From: Prionace glauca
Lineage: Eukaryota; Chordata; Chondrichthyes; Carcharhiniformes; Carcharhinidae
Length of the DNA stretch: 64,000 nt
Direction of reading: 5' to 3'
NCBI GenBank assembly: GCA_037974335.1
Contig: CM075760.1
Location: 18,091,059-18,155,058, forward strand
In this document: positions 12,416 to 24,435 of the stretch, piece after piece
How the letters are laid out: every line of letters begins with the position of its first letter
Numbering within the stretch: position 1 is the first letter of the stretch
Translations under genes and position numbers: made by a program
The notes under the pieces: model-generated
What the model saw: only the letters and a program-made list of their open reading frames with translations
The model's database searches: none
What the model was told of the DNA's origin: nothing

Positions 12416-13479
12416 TCACTCCCTCTCATCCTCGGTTCTCCTCATTCTCTCTCATTCTTTCCTTCCCTCCATTTCCATCTTCAATCAGACAGAAACATTG
12501 AAATGGAGAAAGAAAGAATTCCACAAACAGAATCTTCTAGACCTGAATTAAAATGCCATCCCTGCTGCACCCTGCCCATCCCCTATCCCCTCTCAGTTTC
12601 TAGAAGCTGCTCCACTCCCTACTTCAGTTTTGGAAGGGACTGTTGACTCCTTCATGACAATTTTTCAATCCTCCCAGGATGTTTGTCCACATGTCAGATG
12701 ATGTGACAGGGTATGATTGGAGCCGCAGCAAGTGACGAGGCATTAGGGACCCTCACATCCTGTCGCTCTTTCTCAAATGCTTCCCTCCATCACCACCTCG
12801 ACTTTGACCTTCCACTTCCCTCGGGTCTTCGTCTGTCTCAGTTATATCCCCTGTTTCTCCTTTCTCCTCATTCCACTATCATGTTCATTCATTGTAGAGA
12901 TGGCTGTTCTTATCTAGGTCCAGTTCTCTCCAACCACAATTGCCAGCTCTTGTCCGTCCCTCCTTCTAACTTCTGATTTCTGTCTCTATCGCTGCTTCTT
13001 TCCCTCTCTCTCACGTGCACAGTGTTGGAAGGAGCGTTGCAACATTTCTGACCCACGTTGCCAATAACTACAAATTATATTGTTGTCAGGGGATAGGAAG
13101 AATCATATTATCTGGGGATCAGCAATTCCGGTCTGTCTCTGGAAAATAGTCTCAGTCTGCGCCCCCAGGATTCCTTATTAAAAACAAAATCACTCGATCG
13201 ATCAATAAATAAATAAATTGATACATTTATAAATTAGTAACTACTGGAAGGCTCATGTTAAAAGTCTACCAGTGGAATGATATTGTTCCCGGTTTAAAGA
13301 GCGGAAATCATCTCTTTCTACCACTGAGAGGCTGTGTATACAAACTCAGAATTTATATGGCCTTCAGTGGCTGGGAGTAGGATTATACCAGGCGTGAGGC
13401 TGGTGAATGAAATGTATTCCCTCCCCCCCTCCACCAACAACCCCCACCCTCCCCAGTCCTCTATAGATATTGTCGTGGG

Positions 13480-13880
13480 ATCATGCTTAAACGCCACACA
13501 AAGAAGCTGAATACAGAGAAAGACGGAGGTTCTGGAGGGAGATGAACAGAAATGGGAAGAGAGTGAGGTAGAGAGAGCAATAGTGGGGAGAGATAGATAT
13601 GAGGAGAAATATTAAGAGAGGGACAAGTATTTGAGAGGGATAGAGCGAAATGGGGGAATGCTATAATGGGAGTGAAGAATGGAAACGCACTGGATGGGAG
13701 AGGAATCCACATATAGGGGAATAAAGTTGGTCAGAGAGAAGAAGAGTTTAGCAAGAGATGGGTAGGGGAGCAATGGAGAAGGCATAGGGAGGGAGAACAG
13801 GAAGGGAGGGAAGAGACAAACAGACGATATAATCTGGAAATTAGACGTATAAAAGAATGTGAAATAAATTTGGAGGAGGT
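13480..13880. repeat. Purine-rich (GA-type) tract
   Basis: An imperfect run of GAGAGA, GGGAGA and AGGGAA with few pyrimidines over about 400 bp. Long reading frames on the minus strand here are composition artefacts. Confidence 0.8.
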
Positions 13881-14367
13881 GAGGTAAATAGAATAATCCT
13901 GAATTGACATCCAACTCCTCAGCTGTCCAGTCGAGGGAAGTGTTCGCCTCGGGGTGCTGGAAGAGATGTCAGATTATATTGCCAATCTCTAGTATAGCTC
14001 TGTCCATTTTGAGTCTAATTGGGAAACCCATCCAGTCTAAATTGATCCTGTAAAACAGATCAGATCAGAAATCCAATCACTCTGAAATATTTGCAACATT
14101 TCAGAATTTGCTGACTGACCCCAACAAAATGGGAGATGTGTAATTCGCAGCTTCCTGATCCCCAGCTCCTGCTTAGCCAGCAATTTAACATTGGCTACTT
14201 TCCAATCTGCAATGTTAATCCCTAACACTACTTTCCAACAACACCGCCACTCCAGGAACTCCTGTCTATTGGGTTGATGCTGAAGTCCTCTCCTTACCGC
14301 TGCTTCAAACACAGAGAATATTTATTCACAAATTACCCGGTTCTTATCCTTTTTATTTCCCTGACAG

Positions 14368-15269
14368 TTAATTTACTGGGAATTGTGATCCTGAGTCGGG
14401 GAAAGTGTGGCCTCTCCACCTGCACCACTTGCTACCTCGTGGCCATGGCAGCCGCAGATCTACTGTTCATCATCATTAACCCCATTCTCACCTACATAAA
14501 TGGGTATTATTTCCCCAGGAATTTCCCGGACATCACCTCCGTGTGTCGTGTTAAACAGGTTCTGCTACCTGCAGCCACAGACTGTTCTCTCTGGTTCACT
14601 GTCACTTTCTCCTTTGATCGGTTTGTGGCCATTTGCTGCCAGAAACTGAAGGCTAAATATTGCACTGTGAAAACTGCAGCTATGGTTCTGGCAACAACGT
14701 GCATCTTGCTCTGTGTGAAGAACATCCCCGTATATTTCACAATTGAACCTCGAATATTAATCAACAATGTTCAGTGGTTCTGTCGGACAAAGGCAGGCAT
14801 TTGGATTGATCCTGTGTGGGTTGTATTTTCCTGGGTTGATCAGGTTTTAACCCCATTGCTCCCATTGGCTTTAATCCTGTTGGTTAATGCTCTGACAGTC
14901 AGACACATTTTAGTGACCAGCCGAGTCCGGAAGGGATTGAGGGCTCAGAGTAAGGGAGAGAATCTCAGAGACCCCGAGATGGAGAGCAGAAAGAAGTCAA
15001 TGATTTTACTCTTCAGCATTTCTGGAGCTTTCATTCTCCTCTGGTCGGTGTCTGTTATATATTTTATCTTTTCGACAGTGAAAGGATTAATTTACATCAC
15101 TCTTCCTGAATATATATTTCAACAAGTCGGATGGCTGTTGCAGAATTTAAATTGCTGCACAAACACATTTATTTACACAGTGACTCAATCCAAATTCAGG
15201 GAGCAGATCAGAATCACAGTGAAATATCCGATTACATCAATTATTCAATTAATGAAGAAACACAACTGA
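14368..15269 (+). CDS. GPR139-like receptor, exon 2
   Basis: With exon 1 this gives a 322-residue seven-transmembrane receptor. Visible landmarks: SRGKCGLS after TM1, AAADLL with the TM2 Asp (residue 53), Cys82 for the loop disulfide, FDRFVAIC (the DRY equivalent, Asp106), an ECL2 Cys (QWFCRT), a basic third loop (SRVRKGLRAQSKGE, then ESRKKSMILLFSISGA), and TNTFIYTVTQSKFREQ in place of NPxxY plus helix 8. These fit the group annotated in sharks as 'probable G-protein coupled receptor 139'; mammalian GPR139 senses aromatic amino acids, but ligand transfer to this paralogue is inference. The frame is open upstream to 14274, but that part lies in the intron: the acceptor CTGACAG at 14361-14367 fits both phase and TM1. 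It looks intact. Confidence 0.93.
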
Positions 15270-15294
15270 CTGACAGTCAAGAGGGGAAAGCATC

Positions 15295-15490
15295 ATTAAC
15301 TGACAGCCTCAGACAATCAGATACCAGGATCATCACAAACTTACCACCACAGCCAATCAGAGACTGGATTGCTAACTGACAGCCTCAGCCACTCAGAGAC
15401 GGGATTGTTGAATGACTGCCTCAACCATTCCGAGACTGGATTGCTTACTGACCGCCTCAACCAGTCAGAGGCTTGATTCCTAATTCGCTG
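15295..15490 (+). repeat. 36-bp tandem repeat after the receptor stop
   Basis: About five diverged units of 36 bp (for example starts at 15377, 15413 and 15449), each of the form 'tga-gcctca-c-a-tc-gagac-ggatt'. It begins about 25 bp after the stop codon, so it probably lies in the receptor's 3' UTR. A related shorter duplication follows at 15505-15585. Confidence 0.8.
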
Positions 15491-15829
15491 CATCAGCCAA
15501 ACAGGGACATTCCAATCCATTGTTCCCAGATTCTGATCCATTACTGGGAGATTCCAACCCACTATTCCCAGGTTCTGATCTCCCCCTCTCTCTCCACAGC
15601 CGCTGATCTCTGTTAGTGTCAGAGTTATCTCAGTGAAACAACAAATTGAACGGTATCCTTTATGAATAGAAGAGACAAAACCCTCCAGACACACTAATCG
15701 GATCCATGGAGACTCACATCAATTCCAGTCAAGAAAAAAAGTTTCATTTAACCCCAATCCAACACTTTCTACAGCTAAAGTAGAACATTTGCAGCCCAGA
15801 TGGGGTGTTGAGGGTCAGGGAGGTATGGA

Positions 15830-16680
15830 AAGTTGGTAATAATGAAGGGTCAGAGCGTAAATCCTTCAAATTAGTTCCAAACACCAGAGCTCTCTCTGCT
15901 AGCATTCATTTTCAGGGGGATAGAATACAAGGCAGGCGTGTACTGTTGAGGTTTTATAAAACTCTTGTCAAACCACATTCAGAATATTGTCAGCAATTCT
16001 GGTCCCCGTATCTAAGGAAGAATGTACTGGCCTTGGAGATCATCCAGAGGAAAATGGCAAGACTGTTCTGGGGAATGAAAGGCTTAATGCATGAGGAGTG
16101 TCTGAGGACTTTGGGTCTGTACTCGATGAAATTTGGAAGGATGAGGAGGGGGATTTCATTGGAACGTCCAGAAAAAGTGAAGGCCTGGATAACGTGCACT
16201 TGGCAACGACGTTTCCAATAGTAGGAGAGACTAGGACCCGAGGGTACAGCCTCAGAGGAAAGGACAGCCCTTTAGAATTGTGATGTGGTGATGCTGGTGT
16301 TGCATTGTGGTGGACACAGTAAGAAGTCTCAGAACACCAGTTGTCCACTCACCTGATGAAGAATTAACGCTCCAAATGCTCGTGATTCCAAATAACCTGC
16401 TGTTGTGGGACTTCTTACTTTAGAACTGTGATGACAAGGAATTTCATCAGCCAAGGGTGGTGAATTTGTGAAATTCACTGCCACACAAACTGTGGAGGTC
16501 AGGTCATTGATTGTACATCAGAAAGGCATAGATATGTTCATGACTGATGAAAGGATCAAGGGTTATGGGGAAAATCGGGAGAATGGGTTTGAGAAACTTC
16601 TCAGCAATAATTGAATGGTGGACCATGCTCGATGGGCCTAATGGCCTAATTCTGTTCCTATTCTTATCGTCTTATTGTTA
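15830..16680 (+). mobile_element. CR1-clade LINE 3' end with a small foldback insert
   Basis: LVKPHSEYCQQFWSPYLRKN and LEIIQRKMARLFWGMKG mark the RT C-terminus. The tail at about 16620-16680 reads 'tgctcgatgggcctaatggc'. At about 16275-16430 it is interrupted by a Penelope-derived foldback (cacagtaagaagtctcagaa, complement near 16405-16425). Frames are broken; old copy. Confidence 0.8.
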
Positions 16681-16999
16681 TCATGGTTGTGGATTTTAGA
16701 TGAGGTTTTCACTAACCAGGATCGATATTGTCTGCTAAATCCACGCTGCAGCCAATATGATGTATAGCTTACAGAGAGAACAGTTTTAATAAGTGACGTC
16801 ACATCGATCAATCTGACAGCATTATTTAAAGTTCAATCTTAGCAAGAGGTTTCGGATAGAACTATCTCTCAGCGTTAATACAGAACACCCTGATCAAGAG
16901 GCTTCACATCAAACTGTCTCAGCATTTTCTGTTGTGAGGTCATAAGGAGACAACAGTGAACTGAGGACTGTGTGGGAGAAGGAACCGAGACATCTAAAC

Positions 17000-18430
17000 A
17001 GGGCCAGCAGTACTTGAGGAGAGTGTGAGAGGGGGACACTGGGAGAGAGAGTGAGCACTTGAGAAGAGTGCGAGAGGGGGACACTGGGACAGGGAACTCG
17101 ACATTGGTTACTGATGGCGGGCAGGAAGAGGATCAAAACGTTGGAGGGTTCATCGAGGCATCACTCGCCAGAGAGGATCTTAAAACTGACTCCAGTCCCC
17201 AGGCATCAACTCCCAAGGGATTGTCGGTCCCTTCAGAGCGTGGAGGAGCTGTTGATAGCAGGCCTCCCTGGCCTCCCACATAATAGAACAGACAGTATAG
17301 AAGGCGGCAGGAATCTAATCTCAGACAGGACAAAAAAACGGTGATGAGTAAGAGAAGGGAGGTGGTAAACGCAAGATGGAGTGTGTTGTACCCAAATGAG
17401 TGCAGTGTACTGGACAAGTAAATGACCTTGTTACGCACATTGAAATTGGCCGGTACGATGTTGTGGGCATCACAGAGACTTGTCTGCAAGGGGATCAGGG
17501 CTGGGATCTAAATATCCAAGGAAGTGTGTCTTATCGAAAGGAGAGGCAGATGGACATAGGGGGCTGTGTTGCATTGTTAGTAAGGAATTAAGTTAAATCG
17601 ATAGCAAGAAGCGGTATAGGATCAAAAGGGTTAGAATTTCTGTCGGTGGAGAAGAGCAATTGCAAAAATAAAAAAAGACCCCGATGCGAGTTAGGTATAA
17701 GCCCTTTCAAGCAGCAGTCAGGATATGGGCAGAAAATAAATCAGGAGAGAGAAAAGGCTCATGAAAAATACAATGTTACAATAATCATAGGGGACTTCTT
17801 TATGTTGGTGGGCTGGGAAACTCGGGCAGATAGTGGGTCCCAAGAAAATTTGTGGAATGCCTAAGTTTTTGTTTGGAGCTGCTTGTGACACAGCCTACTA
17901 GGGAAGAGGCAATTCTGGATTTGGTGCTGTGTAATGAGGCAGACTTGATTAGGGAACTTAAGGTGAAAGAACACTTTGGGAGCAGTGACCACAACTTGAT
18001 AGAATTTATCCCGCAGTTTGAGAGGGAGAAGCTGGAATCAGATGTAACGGTATCAGAATTAAATAAAGGTAATTGCAAAGACATGAGGGAGGAACTGGCC
18101 AGAGTTGATTTGGAAGGGAGCCTAGCAGGGAAGAGAGTGGAACAGCAATAGCAGGTGTTTTGAGAGGCACAACAGAAATTCAGGAGGCACAAGAGAAACT
18201 CATCCCAAAGGAGGAGGGAACGTGTCACAGGGACGATGAGGCATCCATGACATTAACGCGATAGAGAAAGCATACAAAGTGGCGAGGATTATTGGGAAGC
18301 CAGAGGATTGGGAAACCTTTAAAAGAGAGCAGAGGACAACTAAAAAAACAATAAGAGGAAGAAGAAGAAATATGCTGGCTAGTAATTTAAAAGAAGATAT
18401 GAAGATTTTCTTTTTCTCTCTCAATGTATA
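17000..18430 (+). mobile_element. CR1-clade LINE 5' part with endonuclease domain
   Basis: A two-copy tandem of about 43 bp (near 17015-17095) lies in the upstream region. The translated frames then show an APE-type endonuclease in pieces: GITETCLQGD (the ITET motif), TIIIGDF, REEAILDLVLCNEADLIREL, and FGSSDHNLI (the catalytic SDH motif). The frame is broken several times. It stops before the reverse transcriptase, so this copy is truncated at the 3' side. Most other LINE copies in the window are 3' ends. Confidence 0.85.
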
Positions 18431-19055
18431 AAATATAAGGGAGAGGCGGAACCAAATCTAATTGAATTGATTCTTGAAATGAGGCAATTTTTGACTTGGG
18501 GTTTGATTTAATGTAGGGAAGAAGACTCCGTGTGACATGTGATCTAATCCAACTCCATTAATTTGTTTCATTGCCAATATCAGCTCTGATCCTCCGGGTG
18601 TCGTTGATGGGAATTCGAAGACACTAAATTTAGGATAACCATATTTATGGAGGAGAGGGATCAAATTCTCCCACTGTCCGGATTTTCCTTCAATTATTAT
18701 AAACATTTTGAACAGCTTTGGTCAAACATGTGATTACTAAACTTGACTGCAGAAGAATGTATCATCATTCATTTTGATTCGAGGAACCAGCAGAGGGAAT
18801 ATAAAGTAAACAACTCGATGAAAGTTAATTACTGCGGATGCTGGAATCTGAAACCAAACGTGTCACACAAAACATTGACGAAGTGTCATCTGGACCTTAA
18901 ACATCAGCTCTTTACTTTCCTATAAATGCTACTACACCCTATATGATTTTCCAGCATTTTCTCTTTTAGTTAAAGTGGGCAACGGACGGGCTTGTCGGAC
19001 CAGTTTAGTTACTCCACCAGGGAATCGGAACTACATCAAATGCACCCATCGGTAT
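18431..19055. other. Intergenic stretch with repeat scraps
   Basis: A minus-strand scrap at 18500-18700 resembles a LINE UTR. At about 18820-18960 is the 'actgcggatgctggaatctg ... ttccagcattttctctttt' end pair of a dispersed shark repeat. No gene seen. Confidence 0.4.
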
Positions 19056-19128
19056 GTTTCTACAGTGTAGTGGTTGTCACACTCGCCTTACACGCGGGAC
19101 GTCCGCGGTTTGACACCGGGCAGAAACA
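19056..19128 (+). tRNA. tRNA-Val (TAC), possibly decayed
   Basis: A 73-nt cloverleaf can be drawn: acceptor GTTTCTA/CAGAAAC, D stem GTGT/ACAC, anticodon stem CTCGC/GCGGG with anticodon TAC, and T stem CGCGG/CCGGG. Compared with vertebrate tRNA-Val there is an A-C mismatch at the end of the acceptor stem and a G-G mismatch in the T stem. The T loop is TTTGACA instead of TTCGAAA, which alters the B box. The anticodon stem changes keep pairing. Either a diverged gene or a pseudogene. Confidence 0.7.
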
Positions 19129-20245
19129 TTTCCAGATGGCTCTATTTCAAGATGATTCAGATTTCAGAATTATTCTCATTTATCACAAAACATTAATTGA
19201 GCTATTGTGTTATTTGCAGCACTTAAGGCGGGGAGAACTCAGGAAAGAATCTTAAAGGGAAGGTCTGTGATATTGAGCAAGACAGGATGACGGTCAAGAG
19301 CAACATTGGTTTGGTTCCCGTTATTTTTAAACTTTGCTGCTTTTCTAGGTGAACTCCAGCTCTCCATTCCCCCGGTAGTGTCTGAGACTTCCTCCAATCC
19401 GCTTTGTTAATCTCAGAGTTACTGCTTTCTGAATGAAAACTACTAGCAATCAGTCGAGGACAAATAGTTTAGTATTTCATTTATGAAGAAGTTTTCTTGT
19501 CATTTAGCCCGAGAATTTTACTCAGACCTGAGTGATATTTCTGTCAAAACAAATGGTTAAATCTGACACGTTCCCACCCAGATTTTATCTTGTACCACCA
19601 TTTCTATCGGCAGTGTTTTACATCATATCACTGCCTTTCACAGTCTGTGTTTTTTCTTAACCTGCTGCACATGTTGCATTTCCAACCTGGAAGCAAAAGT
19701 GCAAATCTCACTCCACCGATTCTTGCAGAGCTGCTTTGGACCAGGAAGTATTGATGGTTTGTTTATACAATTAATTAAACCTTAATGCATTGAAGACAGC
19801 CCGCGACCCTGAAAGTGCTGAATCCTGACCACAAGGCCACCAGGATCCCATCTGCCTGATTCTCCCAGATACTGATTACAGGAATGTGCACAGCGCCAAT
19901 TGTCCGCACTCACACACTCCTTCCTGTCTGTTAAGATTTGAAATTGTTTATATTTTCACATTGGTTTCCAGTGTGATGAAAGCAGAGCTGTGACAAGCTG
20001 ATGTTGTTCAGTGGATTTACTGCAGTAAGGTTTATGTCAGTTCGATGCTAACGTTGCTCTTTGAATATAGTCAGCTACAGTGAAATATAATGTGGTCGAA
20101 GGTAGCCTACTCACTGTTACAGGAGGAACCAGCAAGGGCAGGTTTGGATAATTAACGGAATTGTGCAATGGGCCTGATATTTCTCCCTGATGTTCAAAAT
20201 GTCACAATTATTTAGTGACGATGTTCAGCTTGCTGCTATGTGTTG
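19129..20245. other. Intergenic, no gene seen
   Basis: About 1.1 kb of mixed composition without recognisable coding, LINE or SINE sequence. It separates the two tRNA-like genes. Confidence 0.4.
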
Positions 20246-20317
20246 GGTTCTGTGGTGTAATGGTGAGCACTCTGGACTTTGAATCCAGCGATACGAGTTC
20301 AAGTCTCGGTGGAACCT
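20246..20317 (+). tRNA. tRNA-Gln (TTG)
   Basis: A 72-nt match to vertebrate tRNA-Gln: acceptor GGTTCTG/TGGAACC with two wobble pairs, D arm GTGTAATGGTGAGCACTC, anticodon stem CTGGA/TCCAG with anticodon TTG, T arm ending TTCAAGTCTCGG, discriminator T. One T-stem position is A where C is usual (20293), giving an A-G mismatch. No run of four T follows directly, so pol III termination would be weak. Probably a true tRNA or a recently decayed one; no SINE body is attached. Confidence 0.85.
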
Positions 20318-20567
20318 TCCTTGAATTTGTGAATGCGGGTGGTTGACTTGCTGAAGGCCGCTTTGGTAAATTGTCTCACAAATTACTCATTGAGAAGACA
20401 AATTGTCAACCAGTTTTTCCTGCAATTACACTGCACATTGGCGCTGGATGCCTGAAATTTTACTGTTTTCATCGTTACGCTGTTTTTTTTTATCTCCTCT
20501 GTTGGAAATAAAAAGAAACGGCTGGTGTCACACAATAACAATTCCACTGGAGTCTGACAATTATTGA

Positions 20568-20569
<2 letters not shown>

Positions 20570-20605
<36 letters not shown>

Positions 20606-20622
20606 ATGTGTGTGTGTGTGAT
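20570..20622 (+). repeat. (TG)n microsatellite
   Basis: About 24 TG dinucleotides, interrupted once each by CG and TA steps. Confidence 0.97.
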
Positions 20623-21107
20623 TTGGGATAAATATCTGCTGTCTTCCTTCAGAGTGCTGTTGATTCTATGGGTGAAGTTTCACACTCTGGCCTCTCGCCT
20701 GCCAACTTTGTTTAAATTGGGAGAGATAACAGAGTGAATTACACCTCAAGCTGGACACAATGCCCACATGTGACTTCTCTGCCTCTCAGCGCCAACAATG
20801 GTTCTCTGGGGCTGATGCAATGACCATGATTAGTATGCGGCCTAATCCCATGTTAAAAGCATTGGACAATGTAAAGATCATTCGTCCTGACAATACTTCA
20901 GCAACAATAATAACGATTTTTGCTCTGGGACTAGCTGTGCCCCAGCCAATCTATTCAAGTACGGCTATGACACTATCAAAGACACAACATTGTGGAATTT
21001 TGGCAGACATACCTGATTGCAAAAGGGAGGACAAATCCAACTCGACCAACTTCCGACCAATGAGCAGGACTCGATCAACGTAGTAGAAAGTATCAAGGAT
21101 TATTGAA

Positions 21108-21455
21108 TAAGCAATAATAATAATGATAATGATAATAATTTGCTCAGTGATGCTGCTGCATCACAGCGACAGGGGCAGGTGTTCAATTCCGACGTATCAT
21201 CAACGTCTGTGTGGAGTTGGCACATTGTCCCCGTGTCTGCATGGATTTCCTTGGAGTGTCCCGGTTTCCTCCCCAAAGGTTTGCGGATTAGGATGATTGG
21301 CTATGTGAAATTGGCCCTCGTGTCAGGGGGCTAGCAGGAGAAACATGTGTGATTACGGAAGTAGGACCTGGATGGGATTGTGGTCAGTCCAGACTCGATA
21401 GGCCGAATGGTCTCCTTCTGCACTGTAGGGATTACTGTAGGGATTCTATGTGATA
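21108..21455 (+). mobile_element. V-SINE, 'gattctatg' tail
   Basis: An AAT-rich microsatellite leads into a tRNA-like head (ctcagtgatgctgctgcatc, then gtgttcaattccgac). The V-SINE core follows (cacattgtccccgtgtctgc, then tcctcccc), then 'gattggctatgtgaaattgg'. The LINE-type tail is 'ggccgaatggtctccttctg' with a 'gggattctatg' end. Confidence 0.85.
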
Positions 21456-21664
21456 TTGAGGGAAGGCAGTAGTACAGACGATGTGGAAGAGTGGTGAGGT
21501 AACTGTGGCCAAGCCATGGCTTCCAAAGGGTGAAGAAACATACAAATTGACAAATTAATCCATTGACTTGAGAATTTGGAGCAGTTTTAAAATGCAGCAA
21601 AAAAAGGACGTAGGGATTGATTGGGAGAGTACGAAAGTAAGAAGGTGGGAAACATAACAAAAGT

Positions 21665-23065
21665 TGATCCAGTTGTGGGCATTTTCAGAAAATTATTTAG
21701 GCTCTAAGATGGTACCTAAAGATTGGAAGGTAGCTAATAAATGTCCACCTTTCAAAAAGGGTAGAGAAAAATCGGGTGAACCGTAAACTAATTAGCCGAA
21801 CATCAGGATTGGGAAGTTGCTCAGCATTCGGAAGGCAGTGGTATAGTCAGACGAAGTGAACATGGATTTGCAAAAAAGAAAACTGGGATTGTGTGAGAAT
21901 GCAACTAATAGAGGTGACCAAGGAAAATCGATGTGTATGGGTTATTTAGACGTTAGAATGGTTGCGACAAGGTCTCACATAGCATAGCACCATAAAAAGT
22001 TGAAACAAATGGATAGTGTCTTGAGATGGATAGAAATCTGCTTGGCAGATAGGAAGCAAAAAGTTGGTAGAAATGGCTGTTTTTTTTCAATTGGCTGGCA
22101 GTGACTGATGAGGTACCGCAGGAATCCGTGCTAGGGGCCTAATTGTTCGTATTATATAGAATTGATTTGATAGAGAGAACTAAATGTATTATCTCCAAGT
22201 TGCAGATGATGCAAAGTTAGGAGAAAGTGTGAGCTCTGAGAAGGATGCAATGATGCTTCAGTGTGATTTGAATAGGCAGAGTGAATGAGCACACGCATGG
22301 CAAATGCAGTATGGTGTGGGTAAATGCTAGATTATCCGTTTCAGTCATAACATTAGGAAGAAAATATTTGAATGGGTATAAATTGAGAGGTGAATACTCA
22401 GCGAGAGCTTGGTATCCATATGTATTCACACATGGTACAGCGGGCAGGAAGGAAGGCAAATGGTATGTTGGCCTTCATAACGACAGGATGTGAGTATAAG
22501 GATAGGGAAATATTACTGCAATTTTATAGGGTGTTGGTGAGCCCAAAACCAGAGTATTGTGTGCAGTGTTTGTGTCCTTATCTGAGGAAAGACGTCCTAC
22601 TGCAGAGCACAGTGAAGTCTGATTCCTGGTCTGTCGTGGAGGAGAGACAAAGTCAGTTTGGATTATATTATTTGGAGTTAAGACGTTTGAGAGGGATCTA
22701 ATAGAAACTGATAAAATTCTAAAAATATTAGGCATCGTAAATACAGAAAGAAAATCCCAGATGGTTGGGGAGTCTAGAACTAGGGTTAATAGTTTGAGGA
22801 TAAAGGGTAAAACCTTTAGAACTGAGGTGAAGAGAAACTTCATCACCCAGACAGTGGTGAATTTGCAGAAGTGATTATGGCCAAAACATTGCGAGATTTC
22901 AAAAATAAATTGGATACAGCTCTTGGGGCTAAAGGGATCAAGGGATATGGCGGAAGGCACGATCAGAATATTGAATTAGATGATCATCCATGATCATAGT
23001 GAGTGACGGAGAAAGCTCGGAAGGCCGAATGGCCTATTCCTGTTTCTACTTTTTTTCTGTTACTG
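21665..23065 (+). mobile_element. CR1-clade LINE, RT domain to tail
   Basis: Landmarks in order: 'gattggaaggtagctaataa' (DW-VAN), the fingers/palm region 'catggatttgcaaaaaag', the 'gaggtaccgcaggaatccgt' position of GVPQGSVLG, the 'cagatgatgcaaag' position of ADDAK, then LVSPKPEYCVQCLCP. The tail at 23015-23060 reads 'ggccgaatggcctattcctg'. Many frame breaks. One of the longer LINE remnants here. Confidence 0.85.
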
Positions 23066-23840
23066 TGTGTGTGGGTCTGTGTTTGTTTTATTTTCCTTTG
23101 AGCTCTGTGTGGGTGCATCCGTGCATATGATTTCGGAAACTCTGCTTGTGTGTGTCTGCCTGTTTGTTTATCTGCGTGTGTGTTTTTAGCTGAGAGGCAG
23201 TGGCTGTGTGTGTGTGTGTGGTGTGTGTGCCTGAGTTTGTCTGAACTTTCGTGTCTGCTCTGTGAGTGTCTGTGTTTCTGTGTCCTTGTTTGAGTGTCCA
23301 TATATTTGTTGTCTGACAGTGTGTGTGCCTCTGTTTGTTTGTCACTGTGTATCAGCGCGCATCCATGTGTGTGTTTATCTGACGGCGTGTCTATATATGT
23401 GTGTGTGTATCTGTGTGTGTATGTGCATGTGTGTGTTTATGTTTGTATGTCATAATGCCTGAGATAATCAGCCTGTCTGTCCACGTCTGTGTTTGTGTGT
23501 GTATGTGTGCTTTTCTGTGTCAGCTTTTGTCTAAGTGAGTTTGCGCTGTTGTCTGAGTGTGTGTGCATGTCTGAGTGTGAGTTTTTCTGTGTGAGTGCTT
23601 GTTTGTGTGTGCGTGTGTGAAAGTATGTGTGCGTGAGAGAGAAAGAGAGTGAGAGAAAGAGAAAGAGAAAGAGAGAGATTGAAAGTCAGAGAGAGAGAGA
23701 CTGAGAGATAGATAGAGAGAGACAGTCAGAGAGAGAGACTGAGAGAAAGACAGTGAGAGTGAGAGAAAGAGAGAGAGAGAGAGATTCAGTGAGAGAGGGA
23801 GAGAGAAAGAGAGAGACTAGGAGACAGAGAGAGAGAGAGA
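23066..23840 (+). repeat. TG-rich then GA-rich low-complexity block
   Basis: Imperfect TGTG sequence with CTG interruptions to about 23630, then GAGA-type sequence to about 23840. The part at 23460-23640 is, in reverse complement, similar to 27260-27480. Open frames here are artefacts. Confidence 0.95.
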
Positions 23841-24435
23841 TTGCTCACTATAATACATGACTGCAAGGTTCTGGTCTTACTTGCACTGAAGCACTTACAG
23901 TAGCTCCTGCTCATCGCATGTTCACTTTTCCATTAACTCTTTCAGCGCTGAGCCATGAGCTCAAATCTACAGCACACGTCAGAACAGATTAATTTCCATG
24001 TCCTGAAACCATCGGAACTGCCCAGTTTGTGCCTTTTTCTCTCCTTTTGGTCTCTGTAGTTGTAAATTTGATTCTGGCTGTTTGCAGATATTGTTTGAGT
24101 TGTATTAATGTCGGCACCTCTGATCATCCAGAGGAAAAACAGAGAGAATCGTGACAACCGCCTGTTCCCGCTGTGCAAGGGGCAGTCAGCAGGGGGCGGA
24201 CGTAAGGCGCATCTGGACATTGAAATAGAAATGCTCATGTATTCATAGAGGTTGCTCAATAATTAATTCAAAACTGAATAGCATGTTTGGAAGGTGGAGA
24301 TTGTAGGATAGTGACCATGCCACTGAAGTGTCCCAGACTAATTGTATAGGCATACCGTTCACATCACTTCCCCACCCAGCACCCTCAGTGCGCCGAATGC
24401 AATTTGATTTTTTTGAATTCAACAATAACATTTAA

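Larger units (their letters stand above)
5002..14367 (+). other. Intron of the GPR139-like gene
   Basis: The intron is 9.4 kb, with GTAAGT at the 5' end and a CTGACAG acceptor at 14361-14367. It contains a CR1 piece (6535-6960), CT- and GA-rich tracts (7080-7130, 13490-13880), the V-SINE-bearing LINE tail at 7772-8258, and the nested LINE block at 10480-12415. The stretches 5010-6170, 8260-10480 and 12420-13480 show no recognised gene; they are AT-rich and mostly unique by eye. A 6170-6420 stretch resembles, on the minus strand, a decayed LINE reverse-transcriptase segment. Confidence 0.8.

Noticed and set aside
13461-13914. Minus-strand frames rich in Ser, Pro, Leu and Phe
   Set aside because: They are translations of a GA-rich tract read backward.
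14274-14367. Upstream extension of the receptor frame with a start Met at 14274
   Set aside because: It gives an N-terminus unlike the family. The acceptor CTGACAG at 14361-14367 joins exon 1 in phase and completes TM1.
15290-15700. The 36-bp and other tandem repeats as a CRISPR-like array
   Set aside because: Units are diverged, contiguous and without spacers, in a vertebrate genome.
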